Notes: generated from the sequence alone by a model not told the origin. DNA of 64,000 nucleotides from Drechslerella dactyloides (GCA_020064725.1 JAGTWJ010000019.1:3224001-3288000); one strand, 5' to 3'. Counted from the first letter of the stretch, positions 12,165-25,699 are shown. Numbers and translations are program-made.

Positions 12165-12767
12165 ATGTCACGCTCAACCGTCGACGCGGAAACACACATC
12201 CTCGCCAACTTTCTCCTCGCCAATGCCTCCTTCCCAGACATCGTCGACCTCAAGACCTTTCGCTCCCTCTTCCCAAAGAATCTCCAGGACAGCCCGCATG
12301 TGAAGCGTCTCTATAACCACCTAACTTTGCAACGTGAAGCTACGCTGGCCACCGTTCGCAAGAACATCGAATTTGAGGCCAAAATGTCCCACCAGCTGCT
12401 GAAGCGTGAGCGTCGAGAGGCCGACGCTCAAAACAGAAGTGAAGACGTCGAAATGCTCGAGCATGCCGACATGAACAGCGTCATGGATGTCTACGGCGAC
12501 ATGCCCGCCCCTAAACACGACATCCTCCCCATCCAAGAAATTATCAAGTCACTGGAGGGTGCCGAGGAAAAGCTCGAGGCCGAGACGGCCGTTCTCGACC
12601 AAGACTGCGACAAGTTGACCAAGGAAATCAAAGATATCGTTGGCGACCTCAGCTCCCTCAAGTTCGGCACCTTCACCGGCGCCAATGAGGGATTAATCGA
12701 CAGTGCTATCGAGGACCTGGCCCGTCTGCAGGAAACCTGCGACCAAGTTCTGAAGCCGGACGAATGA
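12165..12767 (+). CDS. NKP2: Cnl2/Nkp2 family inner kinetochore protein
   Basis: Single-exon 200-aa protein. In yeasts, Nkp2 (budding) and Cnl2 (fission) belong to the constitutive centromere-associated (Ctf19/Sim4, CCAN) complex that links CENP-A chromatin to the outer kinetochore. The N-terminus shows the family pattern: ILANFLLANAS near residue 11, then a D-L-x-x-F-x-x-L-F-P block, then HVKRLYNHLTLQR, where the family has a conserved Arg-Leu-Tyr and an Arg-rich helix. The remainder is acidic and predicted coiled coil (about 130-190), fitting the known all-helical Nkp1-Nkp2 pairing. The start is the ATG at 12165, in a CGCCATGTC context; the frame stays open upstream to an ATG at 11922, but that stretch is His/Pro/Arg-rich and lies before the conserved block, so I exclude it. 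Confidence 0.85.
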   Translation: MSRSTVDAETHILANFLLANASFPDIVDLKTFRSLFPKNLQDSPHVKRLYNHLTLQREATLATVRKNIEFEAKMSHQLLKRERREADAQNRSEDVEMLEHADMNSVMDVYGDMPAPKHDILPIQEIIKSLEGAEEKLEAETAVLDQDCDKLTKEIKDIVGDLSSLKFGTFTGANEGLIDSAIEDLARLQETCDQVLKPDE

Positions 12768-15700
12768 CCCTTGATAATTATAAGTTTTTTTCTTTTCTTT
12801 CTTTCCCGTCGTCGAGTACTAAAGACGAAGGAAAGAAGAAAAGCGACTCGGAGAGACAAAGAATATTATACAACGATACAATAACATAAAATAACATAAA
12901 TCAGAGTTGCAATGCCGAAAACAGCATACAAAGTGAGAAAATACCGACAGGAGGGGACCCGGAAACAACGAACCGCTTGAAGCTCTGCTGACCACGTCGG
13001 TCAAATTCAATTTCGAGCTCAATTACGTCGGACCTGTGACCACGCGATATCCGCTATCGTCGTCGTGTCGTCTGTGCAGGCCAGCGCCAGTCGCATCAGC
13101 TGCTTCACCTCGCCCAGCAGATTGCGCACATATGCAGCAGCCCCATTCAGGCAAGCCATCGGCACAGCAATCTGGCGAACATGTTGATCAGCCATTTAGC
13201 CTGGCGCGGGTGGCCGTCGGATGTCCTCTTTTGGGTTTTTACCCAGCTGGCGAGATAGAAATTGGACATAAGGAACAATTTGTGGTACCGAGCTTCCAAC
13301 CGACCGAACTGTCGAAGCAGCCATAACGCAGGTACATGCATCTCCATGGAGTGCATCACGAGGAACAGCTGAGTTGGGAGGTCATGTCCGTTCCGATTCA
13401 CGCTACCGAACCCGCCGCTCCCTCAACGGCCGTCCACTTTTGCTGTATTTAACTCTGCATATCTTCAAAAATCACATCCAGCTTGCATCTACCAGAAGAT
13501 CCATGCCTCAAGTGTGAAGAGACCTCACACGCACATGCATAGGAGGCGTCAAGACAATAATCTTGATGACGTTGCTGAACACCCGCCCATCCATTCCACT
13601 CAGAAGCAATCACCCAGCCGCCAAAACGGGCATTGAAGACTCCGCAACAGCGGGACCAACTCTGCTGCAGTGGAGTTGGCCCTCTTGCCAAGCATATCAT
13701 CAGCATGTCTCATTTAGTCGTCTGGGACTGAGACATTGTCTCACTTTTCTTCTTTCGTTCATGGCTGGGCCGGAACCTATAGCAGCGGGCTCTTATGATA
13801 TTATTTCGTGGGCATGGACCATCAGCCTGGGAAAACCGCGAGGGCCTCTCTGATCACATCTGACAAATAAATTGGCTGCCGGTGCTGGCCTTAACCAACA
13901 GATCTAAGAAAAGATTGTCGATGGATCCCTGCTAGCCCGGCCCCAGTCCACAGAGCCGGCCGTTTGGTTGAAAAAGAAATGACGACCACCCATCGAGTGC
14001 CTGTGCATGGGGTCAGCACTATACATCCATCCATTACATGGACTTTTTCACGTCCAGCACACCAAGTGGCTTTCCTGCTAAAGCCATGCGCTTTGTCAAA
14101 CTCGCCGTTGCACATTCCGGTCGAATCAAACAGCGCAGGGCACCCATGAGACGCACGCGGTCATATCTCGACGATCGAGGGGATTGTCATGTCGGCTGAT
14201 GCGGCGTCTTCAACCTCAAGCCAGGCTTCCACATCGTTAAGCGAGTGACAGGCAGGCAGACGTGATGTGCCTATTTCCCAAGATGGCGTCGACATGCGCG
14301 ACGCCGTGACGGGCTCACGAAAGGCCATAAATGGCGGCCTGTTCGTCTATCGGCAAGAATTAACGAATCGCGAAGCGGGCAAGTTACAGATAGTTTCTTG
14401 CTCGGTCACATTTTTATTTTATTTTTCTGCTCCAGCCAGTAATCTGCCGTTGACAAAGACTTACTTGCTGAGGGACTCATTCTTGCTTGTCCGCTTTTCG
14501 TGGTGCATATGTGCAGGTATCTGGGCACATATGCATGCATTGCGAGCTTGCCTTGTCGAACAAGTGGACCAATCGAGGCTCGCTGCATTCGGTTGCGTCC
14601 GGCCTTGCAAGTCACATTTTGGACTTTGCGATACTTGGTATAGTAGCCGATACGGAGGCGATACGAAAAGTAGTACGAATATGCATCTTGATTTTTCGTT
14701 TCGCTCTCATGCATGTTCGGAAAATGAAAAAAAAGTTCCTGATCCCCACCTCCACATCCATGTTTGTCAATTTAATCCTTAGCGACGAACATACCGAGCG
14801 TAGGTCGTGCTTTAAGCTATAAGGAGGATGGGGTAACCCAGCAATCGATTCATGCGTGCCGCGAGGGCCGAAAATAAAGCAGACCAATCTGATATCTGAA
14901 AACTCGGCGTGCGGACAATTTCCAAGACTTCAAACCCGAGCCCAATGGTGTCGCGGCCCCCAATCACTGGAGGGATATCGTTTTGGGGCAAAGAACCGCT
15001 GGTTTTGTCGGAACAGTTTCAGGTACCGCGCAGCCCGTCGGGCCGTTTTGTAACACAGTATCGCGGCAGCCTATGATGTATTGGGCACTGCCGTCCAACC
15101 GGACAGCTTGTCATCCCCAACGATAGCCGGTAGCCGATGCAAACACCAATCGAGAGTTCTCAAACGCACACTAAAAGAACCAGAAAAACTTTGACTGCCC
15201 CCAAGAATTAAAACCGTGGTGCTAATGCCTTCGGACATTTTGCTGCGGCCGCTATAATAAGCTGAAGGATATAGCTCCATATTGTAAACCTTGGTAAACC
15301 GTGATGCAGGAGGGTAAGAGCGTATGTACAGACTCCGTCCATACCTCCACTTCTGCCTGGCGATAGCACATAAGCTTCAGAGAGACGAGGCTTAAGGTTG
15401 TGATGCGATGCATGTCACGTCTGCATCGAATGGAACATATTGATTGCAAAAGCTGCTGATAAGGATTGAAACACCCGTCGACTGCAGATGATACGATGAT
15501 TACACAGCAGCATGCCAGTTGGTGGTGAAATTTTTTTCCTGCCTAGGACGCCGACTTAGCCAAGTGATATTTTAGTCTGCCGAGCTACGCACCTTAAGTC
15601 AATAGCTTTATGAAAGGCGACCACACAATGGGATTGAGGCCGGCTAAAGGACAGTCCTGCCACACCTCTCTCACGCACACACGCACACACACAAACTACG

Positions 15701-16712
15701 CCTCTTCGTTTAACGAACATGGTTCCCAGGCCAGTTCATGAATCGGGGACATGCGGGAAGACCCCGCTTTCGGTTACCTTGATTGCGATGACCAATGATT
15801 GGCTCTGTTAACCCTGACAGCTCCAGCTGATGGCCGGTTAACAATACCTAGACCGGAATGGTGCGGATTCAGTCATGCAACGAAACAAAGCACCAAGATT
15901 GGCCAGCAGGGGATACGATCCACGGGAAGCTACTGCAATCCGGGCGCCTGGGTCAGCTTCTGACAAGGACTCCCCGGGCCTCATCAACCCGCCGACCAAG
16001 GACAAAACAGTGCGGCTGCGATAAATATATACGCTAGTGAGCGTGGCTGAGGCAGGAAGGCTGAAGCGAAGAACTGAGCGATGATTCGTTGGATATCGCG
16101 TACCTTGCATAATTCGCTTGGAACGAATGATGAAAAGGGAATGGTCGATATCCATGATTGGAGTGGCACCAGGACCAGCAGCCAGCTGGCAAAGGTTCTC
16201 CCTGCAAGGGGTCGAGACACCCCGTCTCAGAATCTGTGGAATGCTGAAATTCCTTCTCGAATCTTTCCCGATTAGTCGCCGATAAAAGAGGAATGGGATC
16301 GGAATGCCCTTTCCGACTGCGCATCCGGTATGATGAAATTTCCTGGGGTATATGAAGGACAGCTAATATCACACGCTGATATATGGGGCAAAGGTTGGCT
16401 CAAAATTGAGCAGAGTATTGCGTACATTGCATTTCCACACGCAGAATCGACTTTATCTCGGGCCTTGGGATATGTCGATGATGGGAATGGTGGCAGGTGC
16501 ACTTTTACCCGGCGATGATGCACATGTAGCAAATTAGCGATACAGCATAGAGTTCTCGTCTCGGTGCAGACTAGTGATTGGTGACGTCGAAAAGCATCGT
16601 TCGGAAGCTGCTTGTCCCATCCCAAGCCCGTTGGTGATAAAGCAACAGACCATGCATGCCCTATCGGACGACGACCCTGCGTAAACCATCCTCTGCTGCA
16701 TGCTGTAGATAT

Positions 16713-16736
16713 CATGTCACCATGTCACCATGTCAC
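16713..16736. repeat. Three tandem copies of CATGTCAC
   Basis: Exact 8-nt units, non-coding, followed at once by GTCAT. The reverse complement reads GTGACATG; further TGTCAC/GTGACA hexamers occur near 17505-17540. Confidence 0.9.
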
Positions 16737-17301
16737 GTCATAGCTGAAGAAAGGCTGCAAGGGAAAGCGTCACACACATATAGAGAATCACTTACCTCCG
16801 TCGATGGCGGTCGCGTGGACGCACGTTTCCTGGCTGTGCAAAAAAGAGGGGAAGCCGTTTGGGCTAGTCGACGGGACTAAGCGCAAAGTTGCAGCTCCGC
16901 CGGGCTGAGCTCGCGTTCCCCACGAACAACATACCACAACACGGAAGCAACCAACGATGGTGGTCGCGATTGAATTGCAGCTACACCTGTGACGCCTGTC
17001 ATGGCTGCCGTCTTGACAGACAGCCCGGTAGGTACTTGCGTCTTTCCGCGGAGACTGTGTTTGCCATCCGGACGTTAATCACGAGTGTTTCAACATAGGA
17101 GACTCCGCGCGACCGCGGGCTATAACTACCGACATATGATATGTCTCGACGACGACGGGGGACACGTCCATGGCCGCGTCCTGTAGGATTGATGATTGCG
17201 ATTAGATTCCCATGGTGCCCCCCTGCTCAAGTCTACCGTCGAGTATGAGCGTAGGAAACCATGTCGACAGATCACATTATATTGCATTGTGCAGGCATAC
17301 G

Positions 17302-17315
17302 AGCATGCGCATGCT
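17302..17315. repeat. 14-bp perfect palindrome AGCATGCGCATGCT
   Basis: Self-complementary alternating purine-pyrimidine core, non-coding. Could be a binding site for a dimeric factor or chance. Confidence 0.8.
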
Positions 17316-20140
17316 GTCTTGGGGTCGTGATATTGGTTGTGTGTCAGACGTGGACGCTAACAAGCAAGCAGAACCTTAAATCGGCCAGCCGGTTGAATTG
17401 ACAGCTGAAGTCGATCGCGATACCCTGTGCCTGTGATGCATATCGCTCCGTCGAGGGCCGCGGATTCAATTACATATCGACAGGTATCGATCCGACGTAT
17501 CGATGTGACAGCAGTGGCGCCTGTCACAAACTGTCACGGGAATTGACTAGGCTAGGACAAAAGAAGGTCTGATATAGTCGAACATACCTCAGCCATGATA
17601 GGGCGCTCTCTCTGAAACAGACTCTACGTCTTGTTTGCGTCGTGATCCTTGACACCCTTGCACTCGCTTAGCTGGACGTAAATTGCCTGGCCTGTTTGCT
17701 GTTCACCGGCTTCTCAAGTCTCGACAAATCGCATCTCACCGTCTTGCGGGACGGGCGTTACACCACCAAATCGAGTCATGTGCGGAATAGCGACTATTCC
17801 CAACTCTACAACGGAAGCCGAGCCGTCGTAATAATTCACGCGATATCAAGCCGAAGTCGCAATTCACAGGAAGACGAAGAGCCGCTACCGGATTCACTTT
17901 CTAGAAAGGAAACCGAGACGTTTGCGTTTTCCTTCAAGCAAGAGGCCCAGCTTATGGCTACTGAGTCCTGCGGTTCCTGAAATGGACGTTGCGGTGGCCC
18001 CTTTGATATACAATGAAGGGCAAGTCTGCCAATCAGAACGCTCAACAGCCACACCCATTTACAGCGGACACCCCGCGACAAAGATTCCGTGTCCCGGGCT
18101 ATCGGGGACCAGTGCGGCCTCGTGCAACAGCGCAATTAATAATGAAACAGAACTCACCACCTTGAAGCTGCTGTGACGAATCACAGATCCTGGTTCCGAA
18201 GCAAGGACCAACCGCTTCATAAATTGAGGTACCGCAATTGGCGTATATTATTGCTCTAATATACCAACTATACACGTTGAACTCAGCTTTTGTTAAATTA
18301 TCAAACTGCTACGGAACGGATTCGGCATGCACGGCGTGTGCATGGATACATTATTCTATCCCGCGAGTACCCGCACGAGCTATAACGACGGCTTTGAAGA
18401 TAAGCAACTAATCTTGGACAACCGCTCGTGACAACTGTTCATCGGGCGCGAGCGAAAAGGAGCCTCCACGGATAAGGGATGACATGGCAAGGTATAGGAG
18501 GAAGGAGGGCTAGGGGTCGCCTTTCGCCAATAGTGCCATCAGACGTTGCGCGCGTCGCCTGATCTCCCTGTCGACCGTCACGGGCTTCGACCTTCCCTAT
18601 TCTGCCTGCCCGCCCTGTCATCCGAACTTGTAAACAGCTACACAGCACACACCTTCGGTTTTGCCTTATGCGGGGAAGCTGGTTCATGCATATCATACTT
18701 TATGTGACGGCTACGTCTCGTCGACACGTTAGGCGGCGATCCCGCTTGACCGCCGTGCTCTGAACGGGGTTTGATAACATGAGTCTGTCCATCCGGGGGG
18801 GGGGAGTTTGATCTCGCATGAACGAACAGGATCCAAAGGAGGAATCTCGAGGCAGAACCCGGAACTTTGCGAAAGTTGTGGCAAAGGGTGTTGCAACTGG
18901 ACATGTGGAATTGTCCTTATATGTCAGTTGTGGCCGGGGTATGCTTGGAAAACAGTCTGGGATACAATATACCGCGTCGACTGGCAGGCCCCAAATTCTC
19001 CGAACCTCAGCGCTGAAGTCTTCTCAACGGCATGGTGTTTCTTTACGCATTGATCGGTAGGATGTCGGATATAAGACTGGCCAATTACTTTGCAGACATG
19101 CTGTTTGGACATTCCGCGGGCTGAACGGAATGACCGTGAAGGGGAGTCAACAAGGCGCAAGGAGCAAAGATCAACTGCATGCCTGTGGCGACTGCATGCT
19201 ATCAGAACAATCGATATTGCTATAGTGGCAGTGCAGGATTTGATTCCAATATCATGATCGCTACGGTGATATCCAGCTCAGCATCCCAGTAGGAACCATG
19301 ATACTAACTACTTAGCTCGGAGCAGTCTCCACAAGGATTGCACTACTGCAGGTACCGGATGGCAGAAGCAGAAGTTCTGTATCAAGATAATTGCGACCCG
19401 AATTAACTAGCTGATAATTAGGGCACGCCAATTTTTCTCAGGTTGACGGACCCTCGACTCAGGGACTTCAAACCAGCAAGACGCCACTGTGAATGAGCTA
19501 GGCATGTTCATCTGAGATATATTTCACGACACGAAACGAGGTCAGGTGGCACCAGCTTGCTGCCTTTGCATCGACACCAAGCGAAGGGGTTAGGAATCCG
19601 ACATTTAGGTATGTGGTGTGACAAGAGCCTTGCTTGAAGTTTAAAATTTGACGACGGCTTTGGTCGGGCTGGTCTGCGACATGATATCTGCATGCATACA
19701 AAGCTAAGGCCACTCGCGTGCGCATATACGATGCACAGTCTTTTACGATCTCTCTCGGCCAGAGCAATGCCGGTCTGTGATGAGTCGGCCCAATATGAAA
19801 CTGGAGATCGCCCAAAGCAGCTGGCAAGGTCCGTTTTATCAGTTTTAATTTTTTCAGCGAAGCCTGAAAATATAATTCGGCTCCTGCAGCAGCTGCAGGT
19901 ACACGAGCGGCGGCCGGGGTACCAGTCTGGCGGTCGTGTTCGGCTGCAGCGCTGCCGTTGAAGAGTGCCGGGGAGACCGAAGATAGTTAGCTATATTGAC
20001 GGAGTGTGTGACTGCAAGTGTCGCTATCTCCAGGTTCCATAGCCTCTCGGCCTCTACCATTCCAAGTATCTTAATAGCGGCACTAATGGATAATAATACC
20101 GGCGCAGGGCATAACGAGAGGGACACGTGTGTAAGGGTGC

Positions 20141-20161
20141 GTGTGTGTGTGTGTGTGTGTG
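20141..20161. repeat. GT dinucleotide microsatellite
   Basis: Ten GT units plus a final G, uninterrupted, in intergenic DNA. Confidence 0.95.
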
Positions 20162-23100
20162 CCTGTATCACTTATACAACAGAACGCAGTGCCACTTTAT
20201 TTCGGACACAAAGCTAAGAACGCTATAGCGTGCGATTAATATCAAACGCTTACCAGGACCGCATCGTATATTCGCAATACTACCTGCGTACTAAGTACTA
20301 AATACTAAGTGCGAATAGGTATTGCGTATATGAATAAGGTGCTGCGACATATATGTGTGCTATATAAAGTATCCACAGCGCAGCAGGCGTGGGAATTTCC
20401 CTTCTGCACGATGTGTGAGCTTGGTCAAATCTGGGCTGGGGAGACGTTAAACCCAGCCGGGTTTTCTCGCAAGAGCTGCCCATTTCGGCGACCACTCGAC
20501 GACGACAAGGGTCATAGCTATCGAGAGTGTTCTCACCACCACCACCGACCGTCTTTCCTTTCCTTTCTTTTCTTTTCCCTGGCCACGGCAGCGTGAGCCT
20601 ACCAGCCATTCAACGATGGCGACTGAAATACTGCATGGAGGCTAGCATAGTCCGATCCTGGGATTGCTCGAGGACCCCCACACAGACACTGTCTGCCCGT
20701 CATATCGGTCCTAGCAGAGCGCCTCTCGTCGACTTATCAGGAGCACAGCCATCAACGCCCGGAGCCCGGAGCGTCGTCTGAGGAGCTATGTATCATGCAT
20801 GTCATGGACTTGCCACGGCTGCAAGAAGCCCAAAATAACAACGATCCTCCACATACTTACACTCTGCGCCCGTCGGATCGCATAATTGCGAGAGAATCGC
20901 CGTACGGAATTAAAGAGCACGCAGCAACCTTTACTGCCGCTCGCCTCGACATCATCAGGACATCATTGCATATGATGCAGGTGGCTGGATTCTCTCAAAT
21001 CTTCGCATATGGGAATCACATCCATGATCGAGTCGTTCAAACTCTCCTCCATCGTTGCATCGACTGCTTTGCCTCCAGCGATCCGACCGCGCTATCGGTT
21101 TCAGACTCTCGCTTCCGGAGGGTGGTTTATCCAATGCTCATGCTCTCGGTTTAGAGTTTTTCGAGTTTTTTTGCGATAGCCGCGTCTAAGAGGACTAGAC
21201 CAGGTTCTAAGACCAAGAGCGACAAAAAAGTCCCTGCGGGCGATTTAATTCATAATGATATCGCTTGATCAGAACATGGTTCTTTCCGGAGGGTCTCTTA
21301 TAGCGTGAGCTCATTATTGCATACTCACAGTCGTGATGGACATCCAACTCGATGAGACATTGTCTCGCCGCCAGAGCAAATGCTCTCGTTGGTCAGATTT
21401 TCGACTTCCCCACACGTTAAAACTTAATTTTTCGTCAAAAGATCAAGATCCAGGTTCATTTTGAGCGGAATGATAATAAAAGAAAAATTCTCGATTTTGA
21501 GTTTGTGTAAAATTCGTTAACTGCTGGCGGCATTATCAGACGTCGGATGGAGCAGATCCGAGGCTTTGCAGCATGCGATATCCATACAGCAGGTGCATGC
21601 GATATCCTCGTGAGGCAGATATCAGTGAACGCGACCTGATACAAGACGCCGTCACATCGGTTACGTTTCAAATGCGAACAGAAGGCCGTCTATCAGGTGC
21701 ATCACCGTGGAGCCAGGCTGACGTCCAGCATGCACCAGCGCAGCGGCTGCTCCCTGTCATGTCAGCGCTGTCGCCAGCTGTCGCGCGCGCACTTTTCGTA
21801 CCCGTAGATGCCACCTCGAGTCGGACATAAGAACGAGCTCGTGAGAGAGGAGCACGTGAATGTCAGCTGTCGTGCCAAGGACGGTCGGTGTAACATCGCC
21901 GTTCGAATTCGGCGGAAGTCGGACTGTTCGCGGTGCGCTGTGAGCTCGTTTGCGCGGTGCAACAGCGAAAGTTCCCTGATGAGGCCGTTTTCCTGGGAAC
22001 TGGAATCGATACGCGTCGGGCAGCTTCGCGACAGTCGACCAGTTGGAACAATTCGATTGTGCGGTGCGGGGGTTTTTGTTTGCGGTTGGTTGGTTGTCTC
22101 GAACCTTGATGGAGCCGTGGCGAACAAGGCTGCGGCCGTGGAAGAAGAAGAAGTTGCTGTCGGCCGGGGGGCCTTGGCGTCTTTGTTGCGACAGCATTCC
22201 TCCATCGATGCGTCGACACCGCTCCAGCTGCCATCTCGTGATCCGGCTCGGGTCGTGAGCAGTTTCGAGTCTGCCATGACCGACCTCTGTCAAAGCATCG
22301 TTCGCAACCAATTCGACGCTGCCAGCTACACCAAATTGGCCGTTGCTCAGAAGCTCGACCGCGGCTTCGGGACTCCACATAGCGCGTCGCAAAGAGGAAA
22401 CAATCCTGTCATCGTCCATTTCTTTTGGGTAAGGGGCGTTTTCTTCGGGTACATTGCATCGCGCTACATTACATAACCAGGCAAGCCCTCACTGACGAAA
22501 CCGACTGTGGTGCGAAATGAAGGTTTTGCCCGGCGGATTTCGTCGGCTCCGCCCTGGATCAAAGTCAGGGTCGTGGCTGCCGGGCCCCGAAAACTAGCTT
22601 TTGCTGGAAGAAGAAAAATGAGGCTTGAAAAAGAAACCAGGTGCATGGTAGACATCCGGGCCCGGGGCCGCTCAAGCCCTTCGGCGGCACCCCTGCACCC
22701 AACCCTTGCGACCCTCCATCAGAAGCAAAACAAAGCTTTGGCATGCAGGCGCTGCGCACCAAAGATGTGAAAAGCAAAAAGGTCGCTGGGCGTCGTGACC
22801 TCGAGCAAGCTATTGTGTATCGTCGGGAATAAAAAAGAAAATAGCTGGAACGAAAAAAAGAAACGCTACAGACACCAAAAGCCGATACGCACACGCCTTG
22901 GCTACCGGATGTTTCTTTTTCGAAAATCGACGCACCTCTGTCGTTGCTTTTTGATGAAAACCCATGCCCCTGCCCTGCCCTTTGGAGTTTGCATGCGAAG
23001 TGTGTGGACGAGAAAGCAAAATGATCCAGCGGATCAACATCCCTCCGCCAAGCTGCAGCTAGAATTCATCGTTGTCGATACCTTAGAGACGCACACCCTA

Positions 23101-23676
23101 CAGCTTTCTGGGACATGAAGGAAAGAAGAAACGGGCAGCGGAGGAGATGAGGAAGAAGTAATTATTCGCTCTGCGGCAGGCTAAGTCAGTCAGTCCATCT
23201 TGACCTAGAGACCTCTGCACAAGTCAACCACACCCCCCACCGCTGGCGCACCTCCTCTTGACATGGGAAAGAGGGCTAGCAGGTCACACACGCACACACC
23301 CACGCCGTTAGGTACTTACCGTTAAATTGGCCTGCTCAAGCTAAGACGGGCCCTGAGGACCAAAAAGTTTATAATATCTTCGGTCCCCCATTCCTAACCT
23401 CATTCTCTCCAGGCAGCTTCACTGATTGGAACAGATCAGGGTCCTTTGGAGTTATATATACATACACCGGCATCTTCTGATATATATACCGGGTCTTCAT
23501 CCACTGCACTCTTTGCTTCATACAATTGTTCACAGACCGTTTTTGTCATCTTCCCATTCTATAAACCAGGAACCGTCTGCAGAAACTATTCTACATCTTC
23601 GGATCCTTTATCTTTACCTATACGCCTGCACCAAGTTACATTTGCAAACAAACGGATTTCCGAACGCTGTTGTAGA

Positions 23677-25699
23677 ATGCTAGCTGTTCAGGCACCGCCC
23701 AAGCCAATCAAAATGCCACGAGGTGGGAACTCGAGAATCAAGGTTGACGATAATGCCCCAAAGGCAACGCAAGACTGCAAAGTTTGCAACAGGAGGCGCA
23801 TCAAGTGAGTACCACTGCTCTATCGCTGCTCGAGAGCCCTTGTACCTTTTATTCCAATGGCGCTTTACTGATGCCGAACTGCTTAGATGTGACCGAGCAC
23901 TGCCAACTTGTGGGAAGTGCAGAGGAAGGAACCTCGAGTGCCCAGGATATGGTCTTGTCCTCAAGTGGGGTCAAGGCGTAGCCAGCAGAGGAAAACTCGC
24001 TGGCAAATCATATCCCATCAGGAATCCGGAGCATGCTGTCGCAAGCATCTCCAAAGAAAACACCAATGTTAATCTGGCTACGCCGCCAAAGTCGACGACC
24101 ACATCGCCGAAGACCAAGGTGCCCAAGAAAGAACCATCATTCAAGCAACAGGCCCCAGCACCTCTAAAACAGCAACAAAACTTTTCTAATATTCACAACA
24201 TCATGAGAGTGGAGCTGATGAATCAACCTGATGCTGATGGCGATTTCGAAGAGGAAGTCGGACATCTTGGCGGCGGCTGCTGTGGTGGTCCCGTGGACAA
24301 TACCGGGGCCTGGGATGACTGGCTCGTCCAGAACGGTGGCTTGAACACCGCTCCTACTCCCAGTGATCTGGAATTTTACGATAGCAAGCCGCCAATGGTT
24401 CCTTCGCCACCCAGCTCGGTTTACAGCCTTGATTACTCTCCACAGGTCCCCGACTTTGATTACAACTACAATCTCCATCCTCAACTCCCGCAACTACTCG
24501 AAAACCCGACGGTGAGGGAGCTCATCGCTCACTATGATCAAGCGGTAGCACCAGTCATGGCATGGATCGATAGCCCGAGCAACCCTTGGAGGAAAATCAT
24601 GATCCCGCTTGCAGCCCAATCGCCGACTCTTCTATTGGCCCTGTTGGCTGTCTCCGCCAGTCACCTTTCAGTTCAAAGCGGTGGCAACCATCCTCTGTAC
24701 TCTCCAGCTGCATCGAGATATAGAGATTCTGCATTAGCTTTGATCACCAGCCGCCTCAGGATCGAGACAGGAGCACTAGGATACCAGAGTCCCGACCCAG
24801 GCCATCAGCTAAGGGAAAAGATCGAATCCGATGCGACTCTCGCCGCAATCATCATGCTCACCAATTTCGAACAAATCGGCGGGCAGACTAACGCATGGAG
24901 AACACATCTAGATGCTGCTAGAGCCATGGTCAAGTTGCGAGCAAGCGCCAGTCAGATGGCCTCTCAAAACGACCCCGTCAGCACATTCCTGTTCACTCAA
25001 TTACATTTTATTGATGTGATGGCCTCGACCACCACCTTTGCTGGTGCCTCCGATGCTGCAAAAGATTTCGAGATTCCGATGAACCCTCCTACTTCTGGGC
25101 GGGAAGAGTTATTCGAAGACTTTCTCTTAGTCATGCATCAGATCACCCGTTGGGAAAGAATGCTCTCCAACGCGGAAAGAAGCCCGCCATCGATCCCACC
25201 ACCAGAGGCCATTCAAACTCGATTTGAGAGTGCAAGGCAGAGGACCCTTCTAGCCTCTGCTGCTTTCGCCTCCGTCCTCAGCGCTGAACAGAAAGATGAC
25301 TTCAACCTCCTCATCAGTGTATACCACCATTCCGGACTCCTCTATGCTTGGCGATCTCTCTACAACCTTCCATCGACGCATATATTGGTCTCGACATCCA
25401 AGCGAGAGCTCTACAGATCTTTGCATTCCATCAAGGATCAGAAACGATTTGCTGTCGACCTTGTCTACCCATTGTTCATCTTGGGTACAGAAAGCGTTGG
25501 TGACGAGAACACTCAAGAATACGTTGAGTGGAGAATGAAAGAGGCGATGGAAGTGACAGGTTTCAGCAACTGTCTAGCAGCCCTCTCTTTCCTCAATGCA
25601 TATTGGACACAAGCTGGTGTCGAGGAGAGCTGGGTCTCATTCGCCAGAAGATACAGCGACCAAGGCCAGCAATTCCTCGCATACGAGACCGCCAAATAA
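23677..25699 (+). CDS. Zn(II)2Cys6 transcription factor with fungal-specific domain 2
   Basis: Nuclear DNA-binding regulator. Model: join(23677..23804, 23887..25699), 646 aa; the single 82-nt intron splits the zinc cluster, a common position in this family. The cluster is complete: Cys34, 37, 44, 51, 54 and 61 in C-x2-C-x6-C-x6-C-x2-C-x6-C spacing, with the basic run NRRRIK. Residues about 65-230 are low-complexity linker (Ser/Thr/Pro/Lys, then acidic and Gly/Cys-rich). From about 245 to the end lies an all-helical region typical of fungal_trans_2 (PF11951) proteins: a LLALLAVSASHL-type helix, an IIMLTNFEQIGG segment, and WRTHLDAARAMVKLR. Target genes cannot be inferred; the neighbours do not form a cluster. 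A second in-frame ATG at 23713 would remove 12 residues, and an ATG at 23446 is also in frame but its extension looks non-coding. Confidence 0.9.

Larger units (their letters stand above)
12768..23676. other. Intergenic desert of about 10.9 kb
   Basis: No frame in this stretch shows recognisable homology or a consistent spliced structure. It contains simple repeats (CA-rich 15661-15693; CATGTCAC x3 at 16713-16736; GT tract 20141-20161), palindromes (17302-17315; 19883-19899) and repeated TGCAGGTA octamers. At 21757-22476 both strands carry frames of over 220 codons, the only part with codon usage resembling genes; see findings. The last 400 bp are pyrimidine-rich and probably form the promoter and 5' UTR of the Zn2Cys6 gene. 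No tRNA, 5S rRNA or transposase motif was found by eye. Confidence 0.6.

Noticed and set aside
16755..16850. Apparent intron on the minus strand (GTAAGTGATT ... CCCTTGCAG)
   Set aside because: The intron would be only about 41 nt and the flanking sequence carries no sustained reading frame.
21762..22378. Two further reverse frames of 171 codons inside the dual-strand region
   Set aside because: They overlap the two longer frames in the same GC-rich segment and are rich in Arg, Ser and Thr with no pattern; at most one frame there can be a gene.
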